From Streptomyces sp. A1136 (GTDB taxonomy: Bacteria > Actinomycetota > Actinomycetes > Streptomycetales > Streptomycetaceae), in the NCBI RefSeq assembly GCF_004795055.1, contig NZ_SSBJ01000001.1, positions 124,001-188,000 on the forward strand: a stretch of 64,000 bases of DNA. The letters run 5' to 3'. This document shows positions 42,318-51,205 of this stretch, one piece after another. Position 1 is the stretch's first letter. Every line of letters starts with the position of its first letter. The position numbers and the translations under genes are program-made. The notes below the pieces were generated by a model. The model was not told where the DNA came from and did no database searches. It saw nothing but the letters and a program-made list of their open reading frames with translations.

Positions 42318-43154
42318 ATGGGAGTTCTGAAGCGGTTCGAGCAGCGACTCGAAGGTCTGGTGAACGGCACCTTCGCCAAGGTCTTCAAGTCGGAAGTACA
42401 GCCGGTGGAAATCGCCGGTGCCCTCCAGCGCGAGTGCGACAACAACGCCACCATCTGGAACCGCGAGCGGACCGTCGTTCCCAACGACTTCATCGTGGAA
42501 CTCAGCACGGGCGACTACGACCGTCTGAGCCCCTACTCCGGCCAACTCGGCGACGAGCTCGCGGGCCTCGTCCGCGACTACGCCAAGCAACAGCGCTACA
42601 GCTTCATGGGCCCCATCAAGGTGCACCTGGAGAAGGCCGACGACCTGGACACCGGTCTCTACCGCGTCCGCAGTCGGACCCTCGCCTCCAGCACCTCCCA
42701 GCCGGGTGCCGCCCAGGGACAGGGACCGGGACAGGCTCCCCAGAGCCCGCAGCAGGGCGGATACGGGTACCCCCCGGTCGCCGCCCCGCCCATGCCCAGC
42801 GCCCCGCCGCCCGGCGGCCCCGCCGCCCGCAGGGGCGGCCCCGGCGCCGGCCCGGGAGCGGGCGCGCCGGGCACCACGCGCCGCTGGATCGAGATCAACG
42901 GCACCCGCCACCAGATCTCGCGCCCCACGCTCGTACTCGGCCGAAGCACCGAGGCCGATGTGCGGATCGACGACCCCGGCGTATCGCGCCGGCACTGTGA
43001 GATCCGGACCGGAACGCCCCCGACGATCCAGGATCTCGGGTCCACCAACGGCATCGTGGTGGACGGGCAGCACACCACCCGCGCTACGCTCCGCGACGGC
43101 TCGCGGATCGTCGTGGGCAGTACCACCATCATTTACCGGCAAGCCGAAGGGTGA
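42318..43154 (+). CDS. fhaA: FhaA-like protein: DUF3662 plus FHA domain
   Basis: This 278-residue cytosolic protein has an N-terminal DUF3662 domain (MGVLKRFEQRLEGLVNGTFA, ALQRECDNNATIWNRERTVV). A Gln/Gly/Pro-rich linker (about 125-190) and a C-terminal FHA domain follow (LVLGRSTEADVRIDDPGVSR, then RHCEIRT and DLGSTNGIVVDG). FHA domains bind phosphothreonine; in mycobacteria FhaA recruits PknB substrates and regulates peptidoglycan synthesis. It is the first of six co-directional genes through pknB, and diverges from tRNA-Leu. Confidence 0.94.
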   Translation: MGVLKRFEQRLEGLVNGTFAKVFKSEVQPVEIAGALQRECDNNATIWNRERTVVPNDFIVELSTGDYDRLSPYSGQLGDELAGLVRDYAKQQRYSFMGPIKVHLEKADDLDTGLYRVRSRTLASSTSQPGAAQGQGPGQAPQSPQQGGYGYPPVAAPPMPSAPPPGGPAARRGGPGAGPGAGAPGTTRRWIEINGTRHQISRPTLVLGRSTEADVRIDDPGVSRRHCEIRTGTPPTIQDLGSTNGIVVDGQHTTRATLRDGSRIVVGSTTIIYRQAEG

Positions 43155-43164
43155 AGCGGGGGCA

Positions 43165-43665
43165 ATGTCAGAGCTGACCCTGACGGTCATGCGGTTGGGT
43201 TTCCTGGCCGTTCTGTGGCTGTTCGTCATCGTGGCCGTTCAGGTCATCCGCAGCGACCTCTTCGGAACGAGAGTCACGCAACGCGGCTCCCGCCGCGGCG
43301 GCGGCGCAGGCGGTGCGCCGCAGCAGACGGGGCGCCCGACCGCGCCCCCGCAGCAGCGGCAGCGCCGAGGGGCGCCCACCAAACTCGTCGTGTCCGAGGG
43401 CACCCTCACGGGAACCACGGTCGCCCTCTCGGGGCAGACGATCACCCTGGGCCGCGCCCACGACTCCACGATCGTGCTGGACGACGACTACGCGTCCAGC
43501 CGTCATGCCAGGATCTACCCCGACACCGACGGCCAGTGGATCGTCGAGGATCTCGGGTCCACCAACGGCACCTATCTCGACCGGACCCGGCTGACCACCC
43601 CGACGCCCATCCCGCCGGGCGCCCCGATCCGCATCGGCAAGACCGTCATCGAGCTGCGGAAGTAG
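43165..43665 (+). CDS. fhaB: FhaB/FipA-like membrane-anchored FHA protein
   Basis: This 166-residue protein has an N-terminal transmembrane helix (VMRLGFLAVLWLFVIVAVQV), a basic/Gln-rich linker and a C-terminal FHA domain (ITLGRAHDSTIVLDDDYASS, RHARI, DLGSTNGTYLDRTRL). The mycobacterial orthologue (FipA/FhaB) is phosphorylated by PknB and tied to division. It follows fhaA by 10 bp. Confidence 0.94.
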   Translation: MSELTLTVMRLGFLAVLWLFVIVAVQVIRSDLFGTRVTQRGSRRGGGAGGAPQQTGRPTAPPQQRQRRGAPTKLVVSEGTLTGTTVALSGQTITLGRAHDSTIVLDDDYASSRHARIYPDTDGQWIVEDLGSTNGTYLDRTRLTTPTPIPPGAPIRIGKTVIELRK

Positions 43666-43675
43666 TACGAGAATG

Positions 43676-43697
43676 AGCGAGCGGAGCGAGCGAGCCG
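43676..43697. repeat. GAGCGAGCGGAGCGAGCG element upstream of the phosphatase gene
   Basis: The sequence TGAGCGAGCGGAGCGAGCGA sits between fhaB and the phosphatase gene. From memory, GAGCGAGCGGAGCGAGC words recur between genes in actinobacterial genomes, so this may be a dispersed repeat copy. Confidence 0.5.
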
Positions 43698-43758
43698 CGG
43701 CGGTCCGTCCCATCGGGGACACGGACCCGAGCGCGCTCCCGACCGGAGGGTGGGCAGT

Positions 43759-45273
43759 GTGGCTCGAGACCGGTTGTACCCGGAGGCAGCGTCGACAGGG
43801 CAGGTGCGCATGAGTCTGTCCCTGCGGTTCGCCGCCGGATCGCACAAGGGCATGATCCGCGAGGGCAACGAGGACTCCGGTTACGCCGGCCCCCGCCTGC
43901 TCGCGATCGCCGACGGCATGGGCGGTCAGGCCGCCGGCGAAGTCGCCAGCTCCGAGGTGATCTCCACCCTCGTGCAGCTCGACGACGACGTCCCGGGCTC
44001 CGACATCCTCACCGCCCTCAGCGTCGCCGTGCAGCGCGCCAACGACCAGCTGCGCGTCATGGTCGAGGAGGACCCCCAACTGGAGGGCATGGGCACCACC
44101 CTGACCGCCCTCCTGTGGACCGGCCAGCGCCTCGGCCTCGTCCACGTCGGCGACTCCCGCGCCTACCTGCTGCGCGACGGCGTCCTCACCCAGATCACCC
44201 AGGACCACACCTGGGTGCAGCGCCTCGTCGACGAGGGCCGCATCACGGAAGAGGAAGCCACCACCCACCCGCAGCGCTCGCTGCTCATGCGGGCACTCGG
44301 CAGCGGCGACATCGTCGAACCGGACCTCTCCATCCGCGAGGTCCGCCCTGGTGACCGCTACCTCATCTGTTCCGACGGGCTCTCCGGCGTCGTCTCCCAC
44401 CAGACCCTGGAGGAGACCCTCGCCGACTACCACGGTCCGCACGAGACCGTGCAGTCGCTGATCCAACTCGCCCTGCGCGGCGGCGGTCCCGACAACATCA
44501 CCTGCATCGTGGCCGATGTCCTCGACACCGACAGCGGCGACACCCTCGCCGCCCAGCTGAACGACACCCCGGTCGTCGTCGGCGCGGTCGCCGAGAACCA
44601 GCACCAGCTCTTCGACGGCAACGCCATGCAGACCCCGGCCGGCCGCGCCTCCGGGCTCGGCCGCCCCCCCGCCCCGCCCGCGGGGGCCTTCGGCCCTCCC
44701 GGCAGCGGTGACCACCCCGGTTACGGATACCCCGACCAGGGCCACGGCGGCGGGTACGGCGGCTTCGGCGACGCCGACAGCAGCGCGTACGACACCGAGT
44801 CCGGCTACGACGACGCGTACGACAAGCCCCGCAGGCGCCGCGGCAAAGGGCGCAAGTGGACCACCCGGACCCTGATCCTGCTCCTCGTCGCGGGCGTGAT
44901 CGGCGGAGGCGTGTACGCCGGGCACCGCTGGACCCAGACCCAGTTCTACGTCGGGGTCAAGGACGAGCACGTCGCCCTGTACCGCGGCATCAGCCAGAAC
45001 CTCGCCTGGATCCACCTCTCGCAGGTGGAGACGGACCACCCCGACATCGAACTGAAGTACCTGCCGTCCTTCAAGCGCAAGCAGGTCGAGGCCACGATCG
45101 GCGAAGGCAGCCTCGACGGTGCCCGCAAGAAGATCGACGAGCTCGGCGCCCAGGTGTCCGCCTGCAAGAAGGACGAAGCCCGCCGCGCCGCCGAGGCGCA
45201 GAACAGCCCGACACCCGGCCCCAGCCTGACTCCCGCGGAGCAGCAGCTGGCCGCCCAGTGCGAAAAGCCGTAG
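43759..45273 (+). CDS. pstP: PP2C-type protein phosphatase PstP
   Basis: This 504-residue protein has an N-terminal PP2C domain (HKGMIREGNEDSGYAG, metal motif IADGMGG, HVGDSRAYLLRDG, CSDGLSG, GGPDNIT; about 20-255). A Gly/Tyr/Asp-rich linker (GYGYPDQGHGGGYGGFGD) follows, then one transmembrane helix at about 367-390 and an extracytoplasmic tail of about 110 residues. It dephosphorylates PknB and its substrates. The GTG at 43759 is chosen because GGAGGG lies 8 nt upstream; a start at ATG 43810 (MSLSLRF) is the alternative. Confidence 0.93.
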   Translation: MARDRLYPEAASTGQVRMSLSLRFAAGSHKGMIREGNEDSGYAGPRLLAIADGMGGQAAGEVASSEVISTLVQLDDDVPGSDILTALSVAVQRANDQLRVMVEEDPQLEGMGTTLTALLWTGQRLGLVHVGDSRAYLLRDGVLTQITQDHTWVQRLVDEGRITEEEATTHPQRSLLMRALGSGDIVEPDLSIREVRPGDRYLICSDGLSGVVSHQTLEETLADYHGPHETVQSLIQLALRGGGPDNITCIVADVLDTDSGDTLAAQLNDTPVVVGAVAENQHQLFDGNAMQTPAGRASGLGRPPAPPAGAFGPPGSGDHPGYGYPDQGHGGGYGGFGDADSSAYDTESGYDDAYDKPRRRRGKGRKWTTRTLILLLVAGVIGGGVYAGHRWTQTQFYVGVKDEHVALYRGISQNLAWIHLSQVETDHPDIELKYLPSFKRKQVEATIGEGSLDGARKKIDELGAQVSACKKDEARRAAEAQNSPTPGPSLTPAEQQLAAQCEKP

Positions 45274-45304
45274 CCACACGCGGGCACAGGGGGCCTGCCA
45301 CACC

Positions 45305-46729
45305 ATGAGCGTTGTCACCAACACGACCACCATCGGCGCGATCGAGCTGCCGAGCCGGCGGAACACCGAGCTCCTGCTGCTCGGCTTCGCCGTGGTCATC
45401 CCGATCTTCGCCTACGCCAACGTGGGCCTGTCGATACACGGCAAGCTGCCCCCGGGCATGCTCACCTACGGGCTCGGTCTCGGCGTGCTCGCCGGTCTCG
45501 CGCACCTCGTCGTACGCCGCTACGCCAAGTACGCCGACCCGTTGCTCCTGCCGATCGCCACGCTGCTCAACGGGCTCGGGCTCGTGATCATCTACCGCCT
45601 CGACCAATCCGAGCGGCTGCAGAACCTCGCCAAGCGCCAGTTCGGCACCTTCACCGAGTCCGCCCCGCGGCAGATGATGTACACGGCGCTCGCCCTGGCC
45701 CTCTTCGCGGCCGTGCTGCTGGTCCTGAAGGACCACCGCGTGCTCCAGCGGTTCACCTACATCTCGATGGCCGCCTCGCTGATCCTGTTGATCCTGCCCG
45801 TCATCCCGGGCCTGGGCGCCGACGTCTTCGGCGCCAAGATCTGGATCAGCGTCGGCGGCTTCTCCATCCAGCCCGGCGAGTTCGCCAAGATCGTGATCGC
45901 GATCTTCTTCGCCGGCTACCTGATGGTTAAGCGCGACGCCCTGGCCCTGGCCAGCCGCCGCTTCATGGGCCTCTACCTGCCGCGCGGCCGTGACCTCGGC
46001 CCGATCCTGATGATCTGGGCGATGAGCCTGCTCGTCCTCGTCTTCGAGAACGACCTGGGCACCTCGCTGCTCTTCTTCGGCATGTTCGTGATCATGCTGT
46101 ACGTGGCCACCGAGCGCACCAGCTGGATCGTGATCGGCCTGCTCATGTCGGTAGGCGGCGCCGTCGTCGTGGGCACCACGGCCAGCCACGTCAAGGTCCG
46201 CGTCACCGCGTGGCTCGACCCGTTCGCCTGCTACAGCAAGTCCGGTGCCTGCGAGCAGGTCGGCCAGTCGATCATGAGCTTCGGTTCCGGCGGCGTGCTC
46301 GGCACCGGCTGGGGACAGGGCAACTCGGACCTGATCGGCTTCGCCGCCAACTCCGACTTCATCTTCTCCACCGTCGGCGAGGAGCTCGGCCTCTCCGGCG
46401 TCATGGCCTTCCTCCTGCTCTACGGTCTGATCATCGAGCGCGGTGTCCGTACCGCCCTCGCCGCCCGCGACCCGTTCGGCAAGCTCTTCGCCATCGGCCT
46501 GTCCGGCGCGTTCTCCCTGCAGATCTTCGTCGTCGCCGGCGGAGTCATGGGCCTCATCCCGCTCACCGGCATGACCATGCCCTTCCTCGCGTCCGGCGGT
46601 TCCTCCGTCCTCGCGAACTGGGTGCTCATCGCCATCCTGATCCGGATCAGCGACACCGCACGCCGGCCGGCCCCGGCTCCCGCCCCGTCCCCCGACTCCG
46701 AGATGACCCAGGTGGTCCGCCCGTCATGA
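45305..46729 (+). CDS. rodA: SEDS-family peptidoglycan glycosyltransferase RodA/FtsW
   Basis: This 474-residue protein has about ten hydrophobic helices and the SEDS pattern: RTELLLLG-like start (NTELLLLGFAVVIPIF), KIWISVGGFSIQPGEFAKIV (the QPGEFAK motif), LVFENDLGTSLLFFGMFVIM, and GQGNSDLIGFAANSDFIFST with the catalytic-loop Asp residues. It polymerises lipid II in the membrane with the transpeptidase encoded next. The ATGA overlap with pbpA at 46726 couples the partners. Confidence 0.94.
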   Translation: MSVVTNTTTIGAIELPSRRNTELLLLGFAVVIPIFAYANVGLSIHGKLPPGMLTYGLGLGVLAGLAHLVVRRYAKYADPLLLPIATLLNGLGLVIIYRLDQSERLQNLAKRQFGTFTESAPRQMMYTALALALFAAVLLVLKDHRVLQRFTYISMAASLILLILPVIPGLGADVFGAKIWISVGGFSIQPGEFAKIVIAIFFAGYLMVKRDALALASRRFMGLYLPRGRDLGPILMIWAMSLLVLVFENDLGTSLLFFGMFVIMLYVATERTSWIVIGLLMSVGGAVVVGTTASHVKVRVTAWLDPFACYSKSGACEQVGQSIMSFGSGGVLGTGWGQGNSDLIGFAANSDFIFSTVGEELGLSGVMAFLLLYGLIIERGVRTALAARDPFGKLFAIGLSGAFSLQIFVVAGGVMGLIPLTGMTMPFLASGGSSVLANWVLIAILIRISDTARRPAPAPAPSPDSEMTQVVRPS

Positions 46730-48186
46730 ACAAGCCCCTGCGCCGCATCTCGCTGTTCTGCGGGCTGCTCGTCCTCGCGCTGCTGATCCGTACGAACTGG
46801 CTGCAGTACGTGCAGGCCGAGGAACTCAGCACCCGCAAGGAAAACCGCCGGGTCCAGATCGCCCAGTACGCCACCGAGCGCGGCAACATCATCGTCGAGG
46901 GCCAGCCCATCACCGGCTCCAAGATCACCGACGGCAGCGACTTCAAGTTCAAGCGGACCTACCTCGACGGCCCCCTGTGGGCGCCCGTGACCGGCTACGC
47001 CTCGCAGGCCTTCGGCTCGACGCAGTTGGAGAACATCGACGACGGCATCCTCACCGGCAACGACGACCGGCTCTTCTTCGACCGCACCATCGGCATGTTC
47101 ACCGGCGAGAAGAAGCAGGGCGGCAACGTCGTCACCACCCTGAACGCCGCCGCCCAGAAGGCCGCCTACCAGCAGCTCGGCACCAAGAAGGGCGCCGTGG
47201 CGGCGATCGACCCGAGCACCGGCGCCATCCTCGCCCTGGTCAGCACGCCGTCCTACGACCCGTCCAGCTTCGCCGGCTTCTCCAAGGACGACGGCAAGGC
47301 CTGGCGCGACCTCAACAACAGCGAGGACAAGAACCTCGTCAACCGCGCCCTGCGCGAGACCTACCCGCCGGGCTCCACCTTCAAGGTCGTCACGGCCTCC
47401 GCCGCGCTGGAGAACGGCGTCGTCACGGACATCGACGCCCCCACGGACACCCCCGAGCCGTACATCCTGCCGGGCACGAAGACCCCGATGGTCAACCACG
47501 CCAGCGGCTGCGAGAAGTCGAGCCTGAACAACGCGCTGCGGGTCTCCTGCAACTCGGTCTTCGCGAACATGGGCGACAAGGTCGGCCGCGACAAGATGGT
47601 CGACATGGCCCAGAAGTTCGGGTTCAACAACACCATCGACACCCCGGTCCGCGCCTTCGCCAGCGTCTACGACAAGACCATGGGCCGGGACGGCAACGCG
47701 CAGAGCTCCATCGGCCAGTTCAACACGGCGGCGACCCCGCTGCAGATGGCCATGGTCACCGCGGCCATCGCCAACGACGGCAAGCTGATGAAGCCCTACA
47801 TGGTCGACCAGCTGACCGCGCCCAACCTGGACGTGATCGAGAAGCACGAGCCGCAGGAGATGAGCCGGCCCGTCTCCGCCGCGACCGCGCAGAAGGTCCA
47901 GCAGATGATGGTCAACGTCGTCGAGAACGGCACCGGCACCCCGGCCAAGATCAAGGGCGTGACCGTCGGCGGCAAGACGGGTACCGCCCAGCACGGCGAG
48001 AAGAACGCCAAGCGCCCCTACGCCTGGTTCATCTCCTACGCCAAGCTTCCCAACGGTTCCTCCCCCGTCGCGGTCGCCGTCGTCGTCGAAGACAGCGACG
48101 CCAGCCGCGAGGACATCACCGGTGGCGGTCTGGCCGCGCCCGTGGCCAAGGCGGTCATGGAAGCCGTGCTGAAGACCAAGGGATGA
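46726..48186 (+). CDS. pbpA: Class B penicillin-binding protein PbpA (transpeptidase)
   Basis: This 486-residue protein has one N-terminal transmembrane helix (LRRISLFCGLLVLALLIRT), a dimerisation-type domain, and a transpeptidase domain with active-site Ser at about 217 in PPGSTFK, the SxN motif SCNS at about 273, and KTG at about 417 in GGKTGTAQ. It cross-links peptidoglycan made by the neighbouring SEDS protein. It lacks PASTA repeats. Known in mycobacteria as a PknB substrate. Confidence 0.95.
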   Translation: MNKPLRRISLFCGLLVLALLIRTNWLQYVQAEELSTRKENRRVQIAQYATERGNIIVEGQPITGSKITDGSDFKFKRTYLDGPLWAPVTGYASQAFGSTQLENIDDGILTGNDDRLFFDRTIGMFTGEKKQGGNVVTTLNAAAQKAAYQQLGTKKGAVAAIDPSTGAILALVSTPSYDPSSFAGFSKDDGKAWRDLNNSEDKNLVNRALRETYPPGSTFKVVTASAALENGVVTDIDAPTDTPEPYILPGTKTPMVNHASGCEKSSLNNALRVSCNSVFANMGDKVGRDKMVDMAQKFGFNNTIDTPVRAFASVYDKTMGRDGNAQSSIGQFNTAATPLQMAMVTAAIANDGKLMKPYMVDQLTAPNLDVIEKHEPQEMSRPVSAATAQKVQQMMVNVVENGTGTPAKIKGVTVGGKTGTAQHGEKNAKRPYAWFISYAKLPNGSSPVAVAVVVEDSDASREDITGGGLAAPVAKAVMEAVLKTKG

Positions 48187-48341
48187 AAAACGAGGACAGT
48201 TTCCGAGCGCTCGGTACCGGTCTCGTATCAGCCTGTGGTCACGAGACGATCACCTCCGATCGGCCGGTAGCCTTTGCGCGAACAGCACACCGCCGGACCA
48301 CACACAGGTGCGGTCGGGACTGACGGAGAGGGCTGCAAGTT

Positions 48342-50366
48342 ATGGAAGAGCCGCGTCGCCTCGGCGGCCGGTACGAGCTGAGCCACGTGCTCGGCCGTGG
48401 TGGCATGGCCGAGGTCTACCTCGGCCACGACACCCGGCTCGGCCGTACCGTCGCCGTCAAGACCCTGCGCGCCGACCTCGCCCGCGACCCGTCCTTCCAG
48501 GCCCGGTTCCGCCGCGAGGCCCAGTCGGCCGCGTCGCTCAACCACCCGGCGATCGTCGCCGTCTACGACACCGGCGAGGACTACGTAGACAACATCTCCA
48601 TCCCGTACATCGTGATGGAGTACGTCGACGGGTCCACCCTGCGCGAGCTGCTGCACTCCGGCCGGAAGCTGCTGCCCGAGCGCACCCTGGAAATGACCAT
48701 CGGCATCCTCCAGGCCCTGGAGTACTCGCACCGCGCCGGCATCGTGCACCGCGACATCAAGCCCGCCAACGTGATGCTCACCCGCACCGGCCAGGTCAAG
48801 GTCATGGACTTCGGCATCGCCCGCGCCATGGGCGACTCCGGCATGACCATGACGCAGACCGCCGCGGTCATCGGCACCGCCCAGTACCTCTCGCCCGAGC
48901 AGGCCAAGGGCGAACAGGTCGACGCGCGCTCCGACCTCTACTCCGCCGGCTGCCTGCTCTACGAGCTCCTCTGCGTCCGGCCGCCGTTCGTCGGCGACTC
49001 CCCGGTGGCCGTCGCCTACCAGCACGTGCGCGAGGAACCGCAGCCCCCGTCGAACTTCGACCCCGAGATCACGCCGGTGATGGACGCCATCGTCCTCAAG
49101 GCACTGGTCAAGGACCCCGACTACCGCTACCAGTCCGCCGACGAGATGCGCGCCGACATCGAGGCCTGCCTCGACGGCCAGCCCGTCGCCGCGACCGCCG
49201 CCATGGGAGCCGCCGGATACGGCTACGGCGACCAGGGCAACGGGTACGGTCACCAGGGCTACGACCAGCCCACCACCGCCCTGCGCAGCGCCGAGCCCGG
49301 CCAGACCTCGATGATGCCCCCCACCCCCGGTGACGGCTACGGGTACGGCGACCAGGGCCACGGCGGTTACGACCAGGGCGGCCACGGCCGCCGGCCGCAG
49401 AAGAAGAGCCGCGCCTCGACGGTCCTGCTGGCCGTCGCCGCCGTCCTCGTCCTGGTCGGTGCCATCCTCATCGGCCGCACCGTCTTCACCGGCGGCGCCG
49501 ACAACCGTCCCACCGTCCCGAAGCTGATCGGCGAGACCCTGGCATCGGCCCAGGAACGCGCCAAGAACGTCAGCCTCACGGTGGTGCAGGACGGCACGAT
49601 GGAATGTGACGACCAGCCCAAGGACCGGGTCTGCCAACAGAGCCCGGCGCCCGACAGCAAGGTCGACAAGAACTCCACCATCAAGGTCAAGATCTCCTCG
49701 GGTGCGCCCAAGGTGGCGGTCCCCGACGTGCTGCGGATGAAGTCGGACCAGGCCGAGTCCACTGTGCAGGGCAAGGGCTTCCAAGTGGAGAAGAAGCTGG
49801 TCGAGTCCGACCAGTCGCCCGGCATCGTCCTGGACCAGGACCCCAAGTCCGACGTCAAGGCGGAGAAGGGTTCGGTCGTCACCCTGACCGTCTCGAAGGA
49901 GATCGCGAAGGGCACCGTCCCGGACCTCACCGGCAAGACGCAGGACGCGGCGGCCAAGCTGCTCTCCGACGCCAAGCTCAAGCTCGGCAGCGTCACCGAG
50001 GTCGACCCGCCGGCGGGAACCACTCCGGCGCCCAAGACGATCGTGCAGCAGCAGTACGCGCCCGGCCAGGAGCTGGCCAAGGGCACGACGGTCAACGTCA
50101 GCATCGCCAAGGCCGCGCCGGCGCAGCCGGTCGTCGTACCGCCGCTGACCGGTCAGACGGTGGCTCAGGCCAAGCTGACCCTCCAGGCGAGCGGCCTGGC
50201 CTTCGGCTCGGTCCTCGCCGGTCCGACGGACGACAACGCGGTGGTCCTGGACTCGAACCCGGCGGCAGGCACGCCCCTGCCCGCCGGAACGGTGATCAAC
50301 GTCCGTACGGCCAAGGGTCAGGACGGCGGGTTCTTCGGCGGCCTCACCGGAGGCAACCGCCGCTGA
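48342..50366 (+). CDS. pknB: PASTA-domain Ser/Thr protein kinase PknB
   Basis: This 674-residue kinase has the glycine loop LGRGGMAEVY, catalytic Lys at about 40, HRDIKPANVM at about 136-145, DFGIARAM and GTAQYLSPEQ. A Gly/Tyr/Gln-rich linker (GYGYGDQGNGYGHQGYDQ), one transmembrane helix at about 358-380 and four extracytoplasmic PASTA repeats (starting near 386, 452, 518 and 588) follow. PASTA repeats sense muropeptides. It ends the fhaA-pknB set, after a 155-bp gap from pbpA that could hold its own promoter. Confidence 0.96.
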   Translation: MEEPRRLGGRYELSHVLGRGGMAEVYLGHDTRLGRTVAVKTLRADLARDPSFQARFRREAQSAASLNHPAIVAVYDTGEDYVDNISIPYIVMEYVDGSTLRELLHSGRKLLPERTLEMTIGILQALEYSHRAGIVHRDIKPANVMLTRTGQVKVMDFGIARAMGDSGMTMTQTAAVIGTAQYLSPEQAKGEQVDARSDLYSAGCLLYELLCVRPPFVGDSPVAVAYQHVREEPQPPSNFDPEITPVMDAIVLKALVKDPDYRYQSADEMRADIEACLDGQPVAATAAMGAAGYGYGDQGNGYGHQGYDQPTTALRSAEPGQTSMMPPTPGDGYGYGDQGHGGYDQGGHGRRPQKKSRASTVLLAVAAVLVLVGAILIGRTVFTGGADNRPTVPKLIGETLASAQERAKNVSLTVVQDGTMECDDQPKDRVCQQSPAPDSKVDKNSTIKVKISSGAPKVAVPDVLRMKSDQAESTVQGKGFQVEKKLVESDQSPGIVLDQDPKSDVKAEKGSVVTLTVSKEIAKGTVPDLTGKTQDAAAKLLSDAKLKLGSVTEVDPPAGTTPAPKTIVQQQYAPGQELAKGTTVNVSIAKAAPAQPVVVPPLTGQTVAQAKLTLQASGLAFGSVLAGPTDDNAVVLDSNPAAGTPLPAGTVINVRTAKGQDGGFFGGLTGGNRR

Positions 50367-50382
50367 CCGGGGCCCGAACGAG

Positions 50383-50424
50383 AACGGCCCGGCCCTCCCC
50401 GCCCAAGGGGAGGGCCGGGCCGTT
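50383..50424. terminator. Bidirectional terminator after pknB
   Basis: AACGGCCCGGCCCTCCCC (50383-50400) and GGGGAGGGCCGGGCCGTT (50407-50424) form a perfect 18-bp stem with a 6-base loop. It lies between the convergent pknB and sortase genes. Confidence 0.85.
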
Positions 50425-50428
50425 CCCG

Positions 50429-51169
50429 TCAGCGCAGTTCCGCGGGCGGGGTGCGCCGGGCGTCCACCTTCTCCGTCCGCACCAGTTCGCCCCACACCAC
50501 ATAGCGGTACTTCGAGGTGTACACGGGGGTGCAGGTCGTCAGCGTGATGTAGCGCCCCGGGGCCGTCCTGCCGGACTCCTTCGGGACCGGGTTGATCACG
50601 TCCACGTCGTACTTGGACGTCTGGCGCAGCTCGGCGAAGACCTTGTACACGTACCAGGTGTCGCGCGTCTCGAAGACGACCGCGTCGCCGTTCTTCACCT
50701 TGTCGATGTCGTGGAACTTCGCGCCGTGTCCGTCGCGGTGCGCCGCCAGCGTGAAGTTGCCCTTCTCCTCCCACGGCAGCGCCGCCTTCACCGGCTCCGT
50801 GTAGTACCCGGCGACGCCGTCGTTGAGGACCTCCGGCGACGTGCCCGGCTTGACCAGCACCTCGCCGTTGTCCATCGCCGGCACGTGCAGGAACCCGATG
50901 CCGTCCTGGGTGTCCAGGGCTCCGGGCTCGGCCTGCCGCGGCGCCCCGCCGGGCGGCTGCTGCCGCTGCCACTGGCGCCGGACCTCGTCGGCGCGCGCCG
51001 ACGCCTGCCGGTCGGCCAGGACGTTCGTCCACCACAGCGAGTAGGCCACGAACAGGCCCAGCACCAGGCCCAGGGTGATGAGGAGCTCGCCGAGCAGGCT
51101 CAGGACTCCCGCGAGGACACTGCGGCCGCCGGGCGGCGGCGTCGAACGGCGGCGGCGGGCACGAGACAC
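50429..51169 (-). CDS. srtE: Class E sortase (first of three)
   Basis: This 246-residue membrane transpeptidase has an N-terminal helix (LLGELLITLGLVLGLFVAYS) and the sortase core with catalytic His in TLAAHRDGHGAKFHDI, Cys in YITLTTCTPVYTSKYR and the Arg that completes the triad. Class E sortases in actinobacteria attach proteins with LAxTG sorting signals, such as chaplins, to peptidoglycan. A 36-bp gap separates it from the next sortase upstream. Which of the three is housekeeping cannot be told from sequence. Confidence 0.92.
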   Translation of the reverse strand: MSRARRRRSTPPPGGRSVLAGVLSLLGELLITLGLVLGLFVAYSLWWTNVLADRQASARADEVRRQWQRQQPPGGAPRQAEPGALDTQDGIGFLHVPAMDNGEVLVKPGTSPEVLNDGVAGYYTEPVKAALPWEEKGNFTLAAHRDGHGAKFHDIDKVKNGDAVVFETRDTWYVYKVFAELRQTSKYDVDVINPVPKESGRTAPGRYITLTTCTPVYTSKYRYVVWGELVRTEKVDARRTPPAELR

Positions 51170-51205
51170 TGCGGATTCGTCCTCTGTGGCGTACGTACGG
51201 TCGGC

